Source of the DNA: Pseudobowmanella zhangzhouensis
Lineage (GTDB): Bacteria > Pseudomonadota > Gammaproteobacteria > Enterobacterales > Alteromonadaceae
Length of the DNA: 64,000 nt
Assembly: GCF_042662685.1 (NCBI RefSeq)
Contig: NZ_JBHSYO010000002.1
Coordinates: forward strand, 398,601-462,600
Reading direction: 5' to 3'
In this document: positions 8,078-17,542 of the stretch, piece by piece
Layout: the number at the start of each line of letters is the position of its first letter
How positions within the stretch are numbered: position 1 is the first letter of the stretch
The notes under the pieces: model-generated
Told to the model about the DNA's origin: nothing
What the model saw: the letters and a program-made list of their open reading frames with translations, nothing else
Database searches by the model: none
Program-made: the position numbers and the translations under genes

Positions 8078-9655
8078 TTATTCCCACTCAATAGTGGCCG
8101 GTGGCTTACCGGAGATGTCATACACCACGCGGCTGATGCCATCGATTTCATTAATAATCCGGTTAGAAACTTTACCCAGGAAATCGTAAGGTAAATGCGC
8201 CCAGTGTGCGGTCATAAAATCAATGGTCTCTACCGCGCGCAGACTCACTACCCAGTCATATTTACGCGCATCGCCCATCACGCCCACAGAACGAACCGGC
8301 AGGAACACGGTAAAGGCCTGACTGACCTTGTGATACAACTCCGCGTTATGTAACTCTTCGATAAAAATCGCATCGGCACGGCGCAACAGATCGCAATATT
8401 CTTTTTTGACTTCACCCAATACGCGCACACCAAGACCCGGTCCCGGGAATGGATGGCGATATAACATGTCGTATGGCAAGCCTAACTCAAGACCCACTTT
8501 ACGCACTTCATCTTTGAACAATTCACGCAATGGCTCCACCAGCCCCATCGCCATATCTTCTGGCAGGCCGCCGACATTATGGTGAGATTTAATCACATGG
8601 GCTTTACCAGTGGCTGACCCCGCTGACTCAATCACATCTGGATAAATAGTGCCCTGCGCCAGCCATTTTGCATTTTGCAGTTTCTTCGACTCTTCATCGA
8701 ACACTTCTACAAACACACGGCCGATCACCTTACGCTTGGCTTCGGGATCTTCCACACCAGCCAGCTCAGATAAGAAACGCTGTTCAGCATCTACTTTAAT
8801 AATATTCAAACCAAAATGATCGCCAAACATATCCATGACTTGTTTGGCTTCATTTAGCCGCAGTAAGCCGTTGTCGACGAATACACAGGTCAGATTGCTA
8901 CCAATAGCACGGTGTAACAACATCGCGGTAACGGAAGAGTCAACTCCCCCCGACAGGCCAAGAATTACCTGGTCATCACCCACCTGCGTTTTAATTCGGG
9001 CCACGGCATCTTCGATGATTGACGCTGGCGTCCACAATTTTTGCAACTTACAGATGTCCAGTACGAAGTGACTCAGCATGCGCAGACCCTGACGGGTGTG
9101 GGTCACTTCCGGGTGGAATTGTACGCCATAGAATTGACGGGCTTCATCTACCATCGCCGCATGCGGGCAGCTAGGGGTAGATGCGATTGTGGTAAAGCCA
9201 CTTGGGATGGTTTTAACCTTGTCGCCGTGGCTCATCCATACATCTAACATGGCGTTACCATTGGTGCCGACATGGTCTTCGATATTGGCAAACAATTGGC
9301 CGGCCTGCAGAATTTCCACCTGAGCATACCCAAATTCGCGCACATCAGAGCCCTGTACAGAGCCACCTAGTTGTTCTGACATGGTTTGCATGCCATAACA
9401 AATGCCCAAAACAGGTACGCCTGCATTAAAGACGTATTCAGGCGCGCGTGGCGAGCCGGCTTCTGTCACTGACTCTGGTCCACCAGAGAGAATAATGCCA
9501 TTAGGATTAAATTCGCGGATTTGCGCTTCGGTGACATCCCACGCCCAAAGTTCGCAATACACGCCAATTTCACGTACACGACGCGCAATCAGCTGTGTGT
9601 ATTGAGAGCCAAAATCGAGGATCAGAATGCGTTGATCATGAATATTAGTGGTCAT
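8078..9655 (-). CDS. guaA: GMP synthase (glutamine-hydrolysing)
   Basis: Converts XMP to GMP with glutamine and ATP. The 525-residue protein has the same length as E. coli GuaA and is near-identical in many blocks. The N-terminal class I glutaminase contains GICYGMQTM (nucleophile Cys) and the FHPE motif in YGVQFHPEVTHT. The ATP pyrophosphatase P-loop is LGLSGGVDSSV, and the dimerisation domain ends in DISGKPPATIEWE. The start MTTNIHDQRILILDFGSQYT at 9655 matches family N-termini; an upstream in-frame ATG at 9679 would add eight residues. It is downstream of guaB, with a hairpin between them. Confidence 0.98.
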   Translation of the reverse strand: MTTNIHDQRILILDFGSQYTQLIARRVREIGVYCELWAWDVTEAQIREFNPNGIILSGGPESVTEAGSPRAPEYVFNAGVPVLGICYGMQTMSEQLGGSVQGSDVREFGYAQVEILQAGQLFANIEDHVGTNGNAMLDVWMSHGDKVKTIPSGFTTIASTPSCPHAAMVDEARQFYGVQFHPEVTHTRQGLRMLSHFVLDICKLQKLWTPASIIEDAVARIKTQVGDDQVILGLSGGVDSSVTAMLLHRAIGSNLTCVFVDNGLLRLNEAKQVMDMFGDHFGLNIIKVDAEQRFLSELAGVEDPEAKRKVIGRVFVEVFDEESKKLQNAKWLAQGTIYPDVIESAGSATGKAHVIKSHHNVGGLPEDMAMGLVEPLRELFKDEVRKVGLELGLPYDMLYRHPFPGPGLGVRVLGEVKKEYCDLLRRADAIFIEELHNAELYHKVSQAFTVFLPVRSVGVMGDARKYDWVVSLRAVETIDFMTAHWAHLPYDFLGKVSNRIINEIDGISRVVYDISGKPPATIEWE

Positions 9656-9677
9656 CGGTTTTCCCAACAGAATAGGC

Positions 9678-9708
9678 AAAAAAGACGCAGGCGGGTTTCC
9701 CCGCCTGC
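9678..9708 (-). terminator. Intercistronic guaB-guaA hairpin, terminator-like
   Basis: GCAGGCGGG and CCCGCCTGC form a 9-bp stem with a 4-base loop between the guaB stop and guaA start. On the minus strand it is followed by GTCTTTTTT, so it could end or reduce transcription into guaA. Confidence 0.7.
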
Positions 9709-9721
9709 TGAATTCAGAATA

Positions 9722-11191
9722 TTAGCCAAGTCGATAGTTTGGCGCTTCTTTGGTAATGGTCACATCGTGTACGTGTGATTCTCCCATTCCCGCCGCCGTG
9801 ACTTTGACAAATTGCGGCTTAGTGCGCAGCTCATCAATGGTCGGACATCCGGTCAGGCCCATGGCAGAGCGCAGCCCACCCATTTGCTGATGCACAATAT
9901 TGGCGATCGGGCCTTTGTACGCCACGCGCCCTTCGATACCTTCCGGCACCAGTTTCTCGGCATCTTTGCTGTCCTGGAAGTAACGATCCGAAGAGCCATG
10001 GCTCTGGTTCATCGCACCTAACGAGCCCATACCGCGATATGACTTATAATAACGGCCCTGATAAAGCTCCACTTCACCCGGCGCTTCCTCAGTTCCGGCC
10101 AGCATACTGCCGACCATCACACAGCTTGCGCCCGCGACTAAGGCTTTGGCGATATCACCAGAGAAACGAATACCGCCATCGGCAATAACCGGAATATCGG
10201 TGCCCGCCAGGCCGCTAACTGCATCAGAAATAGCAGTAATCTGTGGTACGCCGCATCCGGTCACAATGCGTGTGGTACAGATAGAGCCAGGGCCAATGCC
10301 CACTTTGACCGCATCCACACCTGCGTCGGCCAGTGCTTTAGCGCCTTCGGCCGTGGCAACGTTACCCGCAATCAGCTGTACATCCGGATAGTTGGCACGT
10401 ACCCATTTAACCCGGTCAATTACGCCTTGCGAGTGACCGTGCGAGGTATCAACCAACAGTACATCCACCCCCGCTTCAACCAACAACTGAATACGCTCTT
10501 CAGTTCCAGCGCCAACGCTTACTGCAGCGCCAACGCGTAAACGCCCTAATTCATCTTTACAGGCATTCGGTTTGCTTTCGGCTTTTTGGAAATCTTTTAC
10601 GGTAATCAGGCCTTTAAGCTTGAAGTTGTCGTCCACCACCAGAATTTTTTCGATGCGATGAGCATGCATTAATTCCAGCACCTGCTCAGACGGAGCACCT
10701 TCTTTAACGGTAACCAGTTTTTCTTTGACAGTCATAACCTGACTGACTGGCATATCCAGTTTATTTTCGAAGCGCAAATCCCGGCCTGTAACAATGCCAA
10801 CCAGGTTGTTATCGTCATCCACCACCGGGAAGCCAGAATAACCATGACGTTTGCTCAGTGCGTTAATTTCACCGACGGTCGCAGCTGGCGACACGGTCAA
10901 TGGATCAGAAACCACGCCACTTTCGTATTTTTTTACCATACGAACGTGTTCGGCCTGTTGTTCCGCAGTCATGTTCTTGTGAATAAAGCCCAATCCGCCT
11001 TCCTGCGCCAACGCAATCGCTAAACGTGCTTCCGTAACGGTGTCCATTGCAGCGGAAACCATCGGAATATTCAGCTCGATTTTACGTGTCAGTCGGGTTT
11101 TGAGATTCGCAGTGTGGGGGAGTACGGTCGAGTGACCTGGCACAAGTAATACGTCATCAAACGTGAGTGCCTCTTTAGCGATTCGCAACAT
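9722..11191 (-). CDS. guaB: IMP dehydrogenase
   Basis: NAD-dependent oxidation of IMP to XMP, the committed step of GMP synthesis. The 489-residue protein starts MLRIAKEALTFDDVLLVPGHS. A CBS pair lies at roughly 95-205 (VVDDDNNLVGIVTGRDLRF and VVDDNFKLKGLITVKDF), inserted in the TIM barrel. The active-site loop GPGSICTTRIVTGCGVPQ carries the catalytic Cys, and GSLGAMNQSHGSSDRY forms the mobile flap. Length fits the bacterial enzyme. It is the first gene of guaBA and is divergent from xseA, the same arrangement as in E. coli. Confidence 0.98.
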   Translation of the reverse strand: MLRIAKEALTFDDVLLVPGHSTVLPHTANLKTRLTRKIELNIPMVSAAMDTVTEARLAIALAQEGGLGFIHKNMTAEQQAEHVRMVKKYESGVVSDPLTVSPAATVGEINALSKRHGYSGFPVVDDDNNLVGIVTGRDLRFENKLDMPVSQVMTVKEKLVTVKEGAPSEQVLELMHAHRIEKILVVDDNFKLKGLITVKDFQKAESKPNACKDELGRLRVGAAVSVGAGTEERIQLLVEAGVDVLLVDTSHGHSQGVIDRVKWVRANYPDVQLIAGNVATAEGAKALADAGVDAVKVGIGPGSICTTRIVTGCGVPQITAISDAVSGLAGTDIPVIADGGIRFSGDIAKALVAGASCVMVGSMLAGTEEAPGEVELYQGRYYKSYRGMGSLGAMNQSHGSSDRYFQDSKDAEKLVPEGIEGRVAYKGPIANIVHQQMGGLRSAMGLTGCPTIDELRTKPQFVKVTAAGMGESHVHDVTITKEAPNYRLG

Positions 11192-11300
11192 TCAACAGCC
11201 CTTTTCAGTGGTGGATTTGTTGCGGCGGCATTGTAGCCGCTTTGCCCTTGCTGGTAAACTTCAATTTACAAAAAACCTTTGAGAAATCGCGCACCTAATC

Positions 11301-12650
11301 ATGATATCCCGCTCCTCCCCCGACAAGGCATTCACCGTTAGTAATCTTAACCGTCTGGCACGTAACATTCTTGAGGATGAATTAGGTAACGTCTGGGTAA
11401 AAGGAGATATCTCCAATATGCTGCGCGCCAGCTCAGGGCACTGGTACTTCACCCTGAAAGACAGCGGTGCACAGGTTAAGGCAGCCATGTTTCGTGGTAA
11501 TAACCGTTTGATAAAACAACCGCCGAAAGACGGCGACGAGGTTATTGTGCGCGGAAGGATCAGTCTGTATGAGCCTCGCGGCGACTATCAGTTGATTGTC
11601 GAGCATATGCAAGGTGCCGGTGAAGGTCTGCTCAAACAAAAATTTGAACAACTCAAGGCGCAATTGCACAGTGAAGGTTTGTTCGACCCGAAACATAAAC
11701 AAGCACTGCCAGACAATATCCACCGGGTTGGGGTGATTACCTCGCCGGATGGCGCAGCACTGCACGATATTCTCACCGTGCTGAAACGACGCTCCCCGAC
11801 CACAGAAGTCGTGATTTACCCAACTCAGGTACAAGGTACACCGGCCACCATGCAAATTGCCGAAGCAATTTCCATGGCAAATCTGCGTAATGACGTCGAC
11901 GTGCTGATCGTGGGCCGCGGTGGTGGCTCGTTGGAAGATCTGTGGTGTTTTAACGAAGAGCCGGTCGCCAGAGCGATATTCGCCTCCCATATACCTGTTA
12001 TCAGTGCTGTGGGCCATGAAACCGATTTTTCCATTGCCGATATGGTTGCCGACCTGCGGGCACCAACGCCATCCGCCGCGGCGGAGTTGGTCAGTGCAGA
12101 TAGACGCGAACACCTGCGGCAATTGACCGCGCTGCGACAACAACTGCTGGCTCGCTTACAAAGCCATTTACGCACTGCGCACCAACACATCGATTTGGCC
12201 CAGGCCCGTCTGGCCCGATTGCATCCTGAATACCGTCTGCAACAACAGGCGCAGCGAATCGACAACCTGCAAGTACGCTTAAATGGCAGCATTCACAGCG
12301 TGTTACAGACTGCAGAAAGCCGTCTACAGCGATCATACGCCAGATTACAACAGCAGTCTCCGGTGCATGCTGTTAAACAAGCCACGCAACAGCAACGCAT
12401 GCTGCAAAAGGCCCTGAATGCTGCGATGTTGGCTCGTATCCAGCAGGCTGGCGTTCAACTTAGTGAACAAGCGCACCTGCTCAATACGTTGAGCCCGCTC
12501 AGTACGTTGGAGCGTGGTTTTAGCGTGCCGTTTCAGCCAGATGGCCAGCTGATCCGTTCCGTACATCAGGTGAAGGCCGGAGATAATATGATTAACCGCT
12601 TAGTTGATGGCGAGATTATTAGCCAGGTAATTGAAGTACAAACAAATTAA
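11301..12650 (+). CDS. xseA: Exodeoxyribonuclease VII large subunit
   Basis: Catalytic subunit of the single-strand-specific exonuclease; the small subunit XseB is not in this window. The 449-residue protein has an N-terminal OB-fold (FTVSNLNRLARNILEDELG to about residue 105, including SGHWYFTLKDSGAQVKAAMF), then the catalytic domain with VGVITSPDGAALHDIL, GRGGGSLEDLWCFNEE and SAVGHETDFSIADMVADLRAP. A long coiled-coil region rich in Gln/Arg follows, and the end has LSTLERGFSV. Its divergent position next to guaB is conserved in gammaproteobacteria. Confidence 0.97.
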   Translation: MISRSSPDKAFTVSNLNRLARNILEDELGNVWVKGDISNMLRASSGHWYFTLKDSGAQVKAAMFRGNNRLIKQPPKDGDEVIVRGRISLYEPRGDYQLIVEHMQGAGEGLLKQKFEQLKAQLHSEGLFDPKHKQALPDNIHRVGVITSPDGAALHDILTVLKRRSPTTEVVIYPTQVQGTPATMQIAEAISMANLRNDVDVLIVGRGGGSLEDLWCFNEEPVARAIFASHIPVISAVGHETDFSIADMVADLRAPTPSAAAELVSADRREHLRQLTALRQQLLARLQSHLRTAHQHIDLAQARLARLHPEYRLQQQAQRIDNLQVRLNGSIHSVLQTAESRLQRSYARLQQQSPVHAVKQATQQQRMLQKALNAAMLARIQQAGVQLSEQAHLLNTLSPLSTLERGFSVPFQPDGQLIRSVHQVKAGDNMINRLVDGEIISQVIEVQTN

Positions 12651-12739
12651 CGGTTAATTTCTGGTCTGCTGCCCATGGTAATGCTAGCCTTTAAACACTT
12701 ACGTTTGTTCGGATCACGCCTTTGCCGGTCATTTACCGT

Positions 12740-14866
12740 ATGCACGGGAAAATCAAAAACCGCGTCATCATGTTCTTTGTCGTGTTTGAACTGTTGGCGT
12801 ACCTGCTGATCCAAATTTTCTATAACCTGACCTATTCCGATCAGTTGCTGCAGCAAAAATCTGTCGAAATCAAACGCCTGTTTGCAGTCAGTGCGATGCA
12901 AATCACCCGTATTAGTCAGCAAATGGAAGACAAAGCCACTGCATTAGCGATAAGTGGTGAACAACTGTATCGTCAGCAACAGCGCAATCCGCAGACACTC
13001 GAGGCTTTGCAGCAAGAAGCCGGCATCATTTTGCTCAGCCAGTTTAGTGACTTTACCCTGGCGCTTGGTGGTGGAATTTGGTTTGAACCATTCCGGCTGT
13101 TACCCGAACAACGACTCTTTGGCCCCTATTTTTTCTGGCAAGATCAACAACCCATTGTGTCCTGGGAGCTTAATTCAGATGAATACAATTACCCCAGTCA
13201 GGATTGGTACACAGTCGCAAATGCCGAGGCGCTAGATCAACCAGACCAATCTTTACATCCGTTAGTTTGGTCTGACCCGTATTTTGATGAAGCGGGTACG
13301 TTCAGCATGATGATTACCGTCGATGCACTGATGCGCGACGAAAATGGCGACTACTTGGGTATGGCCACCGTAGACTGGGCACTCAGTAACCTCAATCAAG
13401 TACTTCAAAACCACCGCCCTACTCCTTTGACGCAAAGTTATTTAATTCATCGCGCCAGCGATACTGTGGTTAATCTGGTCAATGACGATAAGAGCTTTCA
13501 GCGAACCGACAGCTTCTACTGGGCCAGCCAACTGGCCGAATTACAGTCGATGCAACAGGCACGTCAATCCCTGTTAACTGCCCCGGATGGTGAGTCTTAC
13601 TTGATGTTTCACCAGCGCGCCGGACATGAATTTGATTTGATCTCGCTCACCCCGCTGAGTGAGTTAAAAAAGGAAATCAACCGATTTGCCGTGTTAGTCG
13701 CCAGCCTCGGCGGCTTCATAGCACTCGCTTTCATGATCTTAATGTTTTGGTTGATTCGCTTTGTGTTTTCACCGTTTGACAAGGTACTTAAACTGATTAA
13801 TCAGTCTATTCAGATGCCTGAGCATAATCAGGTTGATGTTAAGATTAACCCGATCAATTACAACGAAGACAATGAATTTACCCCCATCGTGCAGGCGCTT
13901 AACCGGGTTTACTTACAGATCGATAATTACCTGCAACAAATTACCCGCAATAACCAGCAACTTGAGCGCTCACGGGCTGATTATTTGCAATTAAATGAAC
14001 AACTTGAAGAAAAAGTCACTATCCGGACCCGCGAACTAGAAGCCAAACATCAAGCGATGACTGAGTCATTGCAACGGCTCAAAGACGCTCAACAACAAAT
14101 GGTCGAACAGGAAAAACATGCTTCGTTAGGCAAATTGGTGGCTGGTGTTGCACACGAAATTAACACGCCTCTGGGCGTGTCAGTTACAGCGATAACCACC
14201 CTGGAACACAAAGTTAAGAACATTATCGATAAATACAACGACGGCAGCCTGCGTAAAAAGGACTTTCAACAATTCTGTGATGAACTTGTGCAGGTCAGCG
14301 ATATCGTCACCGCGAATCTGGAGCGCGCCGCATTACTGGTGCAAAGCTTTAAACAGGTGGCCGTGGATCAATCGTCCGAGCAATGCCGAAGTATTGAACT
14401 TGGGGATTATCTCGATCAGGTTATTCGCTCTCTGGCGCCGAAACTGAAACACAGTCCCCATCAGTTAATCTTTACCCCGCCCAGCGAACCTGTTCAACTT
14501 TATGTGGCACCGGGCGCCGTCGCACAGGTGATTACCAATATTGTCGATAATGCGCTGGCCCATGCATTTCAACAAACACCCCATGGCAAGATCACCTTGT
14601 CTATCAGCCAGCATGGCGATAAAGCAAAAATCATTATTGCCGACAATGGTGCGGGAATGGATAAGGACACCTTGCGCCAGCTATATGAGCCATTTTTCAC
14701 CACAGCACGCAATACAGGCGGAAGTGGTCTGGGCATGCATTTGGTTTACAACCTGGTACACCAGCAGCTCAAAGGCACGATCAAATGTAAAAGCGCGGTG
14801 GGCAAAGGTACTGAGTACACCATTTTACTGCCATTGGATGTGCGTACTCAAAAAACTGATGCTTAA
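12740..14866 (+). CDS. Membrane sensor histidine kinase, orphan
   Basis: A 708-residue kinase. A first membrane segment (VIMFFVVFELLAYLLIQIFY) is followed by a large periplasmic region of about 280 residues with Cache-like features (LGGGIWFEPFR, SQDWYTVA, SMMITVDALMR), then a second membrane segment near 315-345. A long coiled coil leads to a HisKA-type helix, KLVAGVAHEINTPLG with the phospho-acceptor His at about 472. The ATPase domain has NIVDNALAHAF, DNGAGMD, EPFFTTARNTGGSGLGMHL. No receiver domain is fused and no response regulator is adjacent, so its partner is elsewhere. The start is uncertain: an in-frame TTG at 12722 adds six residues and neither has a strong ribosome site. Confidence 0.88.
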   Translation: MHGKIKNRVIMFFVVFELLAYLLIQIFYNLTYSDQLLQQKSVEIKRLFAVSAMQITRISQQMEDKATALAISGEQLYRQQQRNPQTLEALQQEAGIILLSQFSDFTLALGGGIWFEPFRLLPEQRLFGPYFFWQDQQPIVSWELNSDEYNYPSQDWYTVANAEALDQPDQSLHPLVWSDPYFDEAGTFSMMITVDALMRDENGDYLGMATVDWALSNLNQVLQNHRPTPLTQSYLIHRASDTVVNLVNDDKSFQRTDSFYWASQLAELQSMQQARQSLLTAPDGESYLMFHQRAGHEFDLISLTPLSELKKEINRFAVLVASLGGFIALAFMILMFWLIRFVFSPFDKVLKLINQSIQMPEHNQVDVKINPINYNEDNEFTPIVQALNRVYLQIDNYLQQITRNNQQLERSRADYLQLNEQLEEKVTIRTRELEAKHQAMTESLQRLKDAQQQMVEQEKHASLGKLVAGVAHEINTPLGVSVTAITTLEHKVKNIIDKYNDGSLRKKDFQQFCDELVQVSDIVTANLERAALLVQSFKQVAVDQSSEQCRSIELGDYLDQVIRSLAPKLKHSPHQLIFTPPSEPVQLYVAPGAVAQVITNIVDNALAHAFQQTPHGKITLSISQHGDKAKIIIADNGAGMDKDTLRQLYEPFFTTARNTGGSGLGMHLVYNLVHQQLKGTIKCKSAVGKGTEYTILLPLDVRTQKTDA

Positions 14867-14894
14867 TCTCGCAGGAAGTAATCCGGGCTCAACA

Positions 14895-14925
14895 CAAAAA
14901 AGCCTGACGCGAGGTCAGGCTCTTT
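14895..14925. terminator. Terminator between the kinase gene and gnd
   Basis: AGCCTGAC (14901-14908) and GTCAGGCT (14914-14921) flank a 5-base loop, with an A run before and CTTTT after, so it can serve both convergent genes. Confidence 0.85.
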
Positions 14926-14939
14926 TATACGTAATGATT

Positions 14940-16391
14940 TTACACGTTGTAGGTTGAGGAGGCGGTATCGCCACCGCGACCTGTCCAATTGGTGTGGAAA
15001 AACTCACCACGGGGACGGTCCAAACGCTCATAGGTGTGGGCGCCAAAGTAGTCACGTTGTGCCTGTAACAGGTTGGCCGGTAACCGTGCATGGCGGTAGC
15101 CATCGAAATAACTCAGTGCCGCACTGAAAGTTGGCGTCGGGATACCGTTTTGCGCTGCGGTAGCCACAACGTTACGCCAGCCAGACTGAGCACTCATCAA
15201 TTTTTCGACGAAATACTCATCCACCATCAGGTTGGACAATTCTGGATTACGGTCAAACGCTTCTTTAATGTGTTGCAGGAAAGTCGAACGGATAATACAG
15301 CCACCACGCCACATCAGCGCGATACCGCCGTAATTCAGATCCCAGCCAAATTCTTTGGCCGCTTCACGCATCAACACGTAGCCTTGCGCATAGGAAACGA
15401 TTTTAGAAGCCAGCAGTGCTTTACGAATATCTTCCACAAATGCCGCTTTGTCGCCACTGAATGTTGGCTGTGGCCCACTCAGGACAGACGATGCTGCTAC
15501 ACGCTCATCTTTTTGTGCAGACAAACAACGAGCAAATACGGCTTCACCGATCAGGGTAAGCGGGACACCGTGTTCCAGTGCCGACACCGCGGTCCACTTG
15601 CCGGTACCTTTTTGACCCGCTGTATCGAGAATTTTCTCGACCAGTGGCTCACCGTCTTCTTTGTAACCGAGAATGTCACGGGTGATTTCAATCAGGTAAC
15701 TGTCCAGTTCGCCCTCATTCCAGTCCGCGAACACCTTGTGCATCTCATCGGCTGACATGCACAGCAGTTCTTTCATGATTTGATAGGCTTCGCAAATTAA
15801 TTGCATATCGCCGTATTCGATACCGTTATGTACCATTTTTACGAAATGGCCAGCGCCATCCTGCCCCACCCAGTCACAACAAGGTGTGCCATCTTCCACT
15901 TTGGCAGAAATAGCCTGAAAGATATCTTTAACTGCAGGCCAGGCCTTTGGTGACCCACCTGGCATAATGGATGGACCGGTTAATGCGCCTTCCTCGCCAC
16001 CTGATACTCCGGTGCCGATATACAGCAAACCTTTTTGTTCCAGATAGTGAGTACGACGATTTGAATCAGGGAAGTGGGTGTTGCCGCCGTCGATAATGAT
16101 ATCGCCCGGCTCAAGGTGCGGGATCAATTGCTCAATGGTATCGTCCACCGGCTGACCCGCTTTGACCATCAGCATGATCTTGCGTGGCGTTTCCAGCGAC
16201 GCGACCAGCTCTTCTATACTAAACGCGCCACGAATGCTTTTGCCTTGCGCTCGTCCTGCCAAAAACTTGCTTACTTTATCGGTTGAACGGTTATATGCCG
16301 TTACCGTAAACCCTTTACTGGCCATGTTCAGAATGAGGTTCTCCCCCATTACTGCCAGACCTACCACCGCAATGTCAGAACGCTCTTTCAT
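14940..16391 (-). CDS. gnd: 6-phosphogluconate dehydrogenase, decarboxylating
   Basis: NADP-linked oxidative decarboxylation of 6-phosphogluconate to ribulose 5-phosphate in the pentose phosphate pathway. The 483-residue protein starts MKERSDIAVVGLAVMGENL at 16391, with AAGGTCGAAG as a nearby ribosome site; a longer frame to 16427 adds 12 unlikely residues. The glycine motif GLAVMGEN, MLMVKAGQPVDD, the substrate motif IDGGNTHFPDSNRR, GVSGGEEGALTGPSIMPGG and the catalytic GHFVKMVHNGIEYGDMQLI are visible. It is longer than the 468-residue E. coli enzyme and its DGTPCCDWVG segment resembles the long form also found in eukaryotes. No zwf or pgl lies next to it. Confidence 0.97.
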   Translation of the reverse strand: MKERSDIAVVGLAVMGENLILNMASKGFTVTAYNRSTDKVSKFLAGRAQGKSIRGAFSIEELVASLETPRKIMLMVKAGQPVDDTIEQLIPHLEPGDIIIDGGNTHFPDSNRRTHYLEQKGLLYIGTGVSGGEEGALTGPSIMPGGSPKAWPAVKDIFQAISAKVEDGTPCCDWVGQDGAGHFVKMVHNGIEYGDMQLICEAYQIMKELLCMSADEMHKVFADWNEGELDSYLIEITRDILGYKEDGEPLVEKILDTAGQKGTGKWTAVSALEHGVPLTLIGEAVFARCLSAQKDERVAASSVLSGPQPTFSGDKAAFVEDIRKALLASKIVSYAQGYVLMREAAKEFGWDLNYGGIALMWRGGCIIRSTFLQHIKEAFDRNPELSNLMVDEYFVEKLMSAQSGWRNVVATAAQNGIPTPTFSAALSYFDGYRHARLPANLLQAQRDYFGAHTYERLDRPRGEFFHTNWTGRGGDTASSTYNV

Positions 16392-16583
16392 CTTCGACCT
16401 TTTCACCCGTAGTCCAGAAAGTCGCATAATGTATTGTTTTAGGCGCCGATTCTCAAGCCAAATCGCGGTTTTCAGCGCAATTCGCTAAGCGTCTGTGCCC
16501 AATTTATGATGCGAGTTTGAACAATTTGTTAACCATTGAAGCCCAACTTTGTGCCTGCACAAAGGTTAGGGCAAATTTTGTAT

Positions 16584-16607
16584 AAAAAAACCCGGCGAAG
16601 CCGGGTT
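16584..16607 (-). terminator. Terminator of the Gld-type ABC operon
   Basis: AACCCGGC and GCCGGGTT flank a GAA loop; on the minus strand a run of seven T follows. It lies 8 bases downstream of the last gene of the operon. Confidence 0.9.
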
Positions 16608-16615
16608 GTTAATCG

Positions 16616-17542
16616 TTATTCCGTAAAGAAATCCTGTAACGGTTGTAACAGTGACTGTAATGCCACATCGTTTACCACAAAATAGCGCCCTTGCTGATAC
16701 GCCTGCACATCACCACTGATTTCCAGCACCACATGTTGCTCTGTTGTAGCAAAACGCCACAATTGCTGTCGCCCATCAGCAGCTATCAGGCTAAGTTCTG
16801 TCACTTCAGCGCCTTCTGGCCAGCCAGCAGAAAATTCGCTGAATTGCAGATTACCCACACTATCAAACACAGTTTGCGCGATGGTGGGGTATTTCAATTG
16901 GGCATTGTCAGGTTGGCTTAGCAACACCGCCTGGTTCTCCTGCAGTGCAATTTGCCAGCCGCCTTCGCCTATGCGCACCACCTGGCTTAATGCAAAATCA
17001 GCGGCAAGCAGATGTTTGTCCAGCCACTCTTCGGCAGACGTAGGCAAAGAAATTTGTTGGTCAATCAGATAACTTTGTTTGGCTGTCGGCAGACGCGCAT
17101 ACATACCAATACCTGCGCTGGCGCGCTTACCTAACAAAGCCTGCCAATTGGCATCGTCGCTATACAGGCCAACCAGCGTTGCTTCACTGCCCTCGTCATT
17201 GATGTCCTGCACACCAAGCCGGTAATACTGATCCTGACGGGCCGTTTTGGCTTCTTCCAATCGCGCTTCTGACAACCCCAGCAGCAGATCGGCCAATTTA
17301 TCCTGCGCGGCAGGATATTCCAGCGAGTCTGCCCACCATTGCTGGCCACGTTGACTAAAGTTAAGTGCGGGTTGCCCGGGGCGCGCCAGACTGATTCTAT
17401 TTATTTCAGTACCATGCAGCATAAGCCCCGGCAACAGAGGGCCATCCACCTGTTCCTGTTGGATTTGCTGGCTGGTGTACAGGTAATAGCCGCCCAGCCC
17501 CAGCAGGATAACCGCCAATAATCGCAGTAAATGGTTTGTCAT
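16616..17542 (-). CDS. DUF4340-domain protein of a Gld-type ABC operon
   Basis: A 308-residue protein with an N-terminal membrane anchor (MTNHLLRLLAVILLGLGGYYLY) and a soluble exported region. The pattern INRISLARPGQPALNFSQRGQQWWA, EARLEEAKTA and LVGLYSDDANWQALLGK is typical of DUF4340 proteins, which are regularly encoded beside GldG-like proteins. The start overlaps the upstream stop as ATGA (17539-17542), pointing to translational coupling; the frame is open to 17644 but a start there would lie inside the upstream gene. Function is unknown; the context suggests a periplasmic partner of the transporter. Confidence 0.82.
   Translation of the reverse strand: MTNHLLRLLAVILLGLGGYYLYTSQQIQQEQVDGPLLPGLMLHGTEINRISLARPGQPALNFSQRGQQWWADSLEYPAAQDKLADLLLGLSEARLEEAKTARQDQYYRLGVQDINDEGSEATLVGLYSDDANWQALLGKRASAGIGMYARLPTAKQSYLIDQQISLPTSAEEWLDKHLLAADFALSQVVRIGEGGWQIALQENQAVLLSQPDNAQLKYPTIAQTVFDSVGNLQFSEFSAGWPEGAEVTELSLIAADGRQQLWRFATTEQHVVLEISGDVQAYQQGRYFVVNDVALQSLLQPLQDFFTE

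Noticed and set aside
11433..12292. Long antisense ORFs within xseA
   Set aside because: xseA is unmistakable in the sense frame; the antisense frames are rich in Arg/Cys/Ser typical of shadows.
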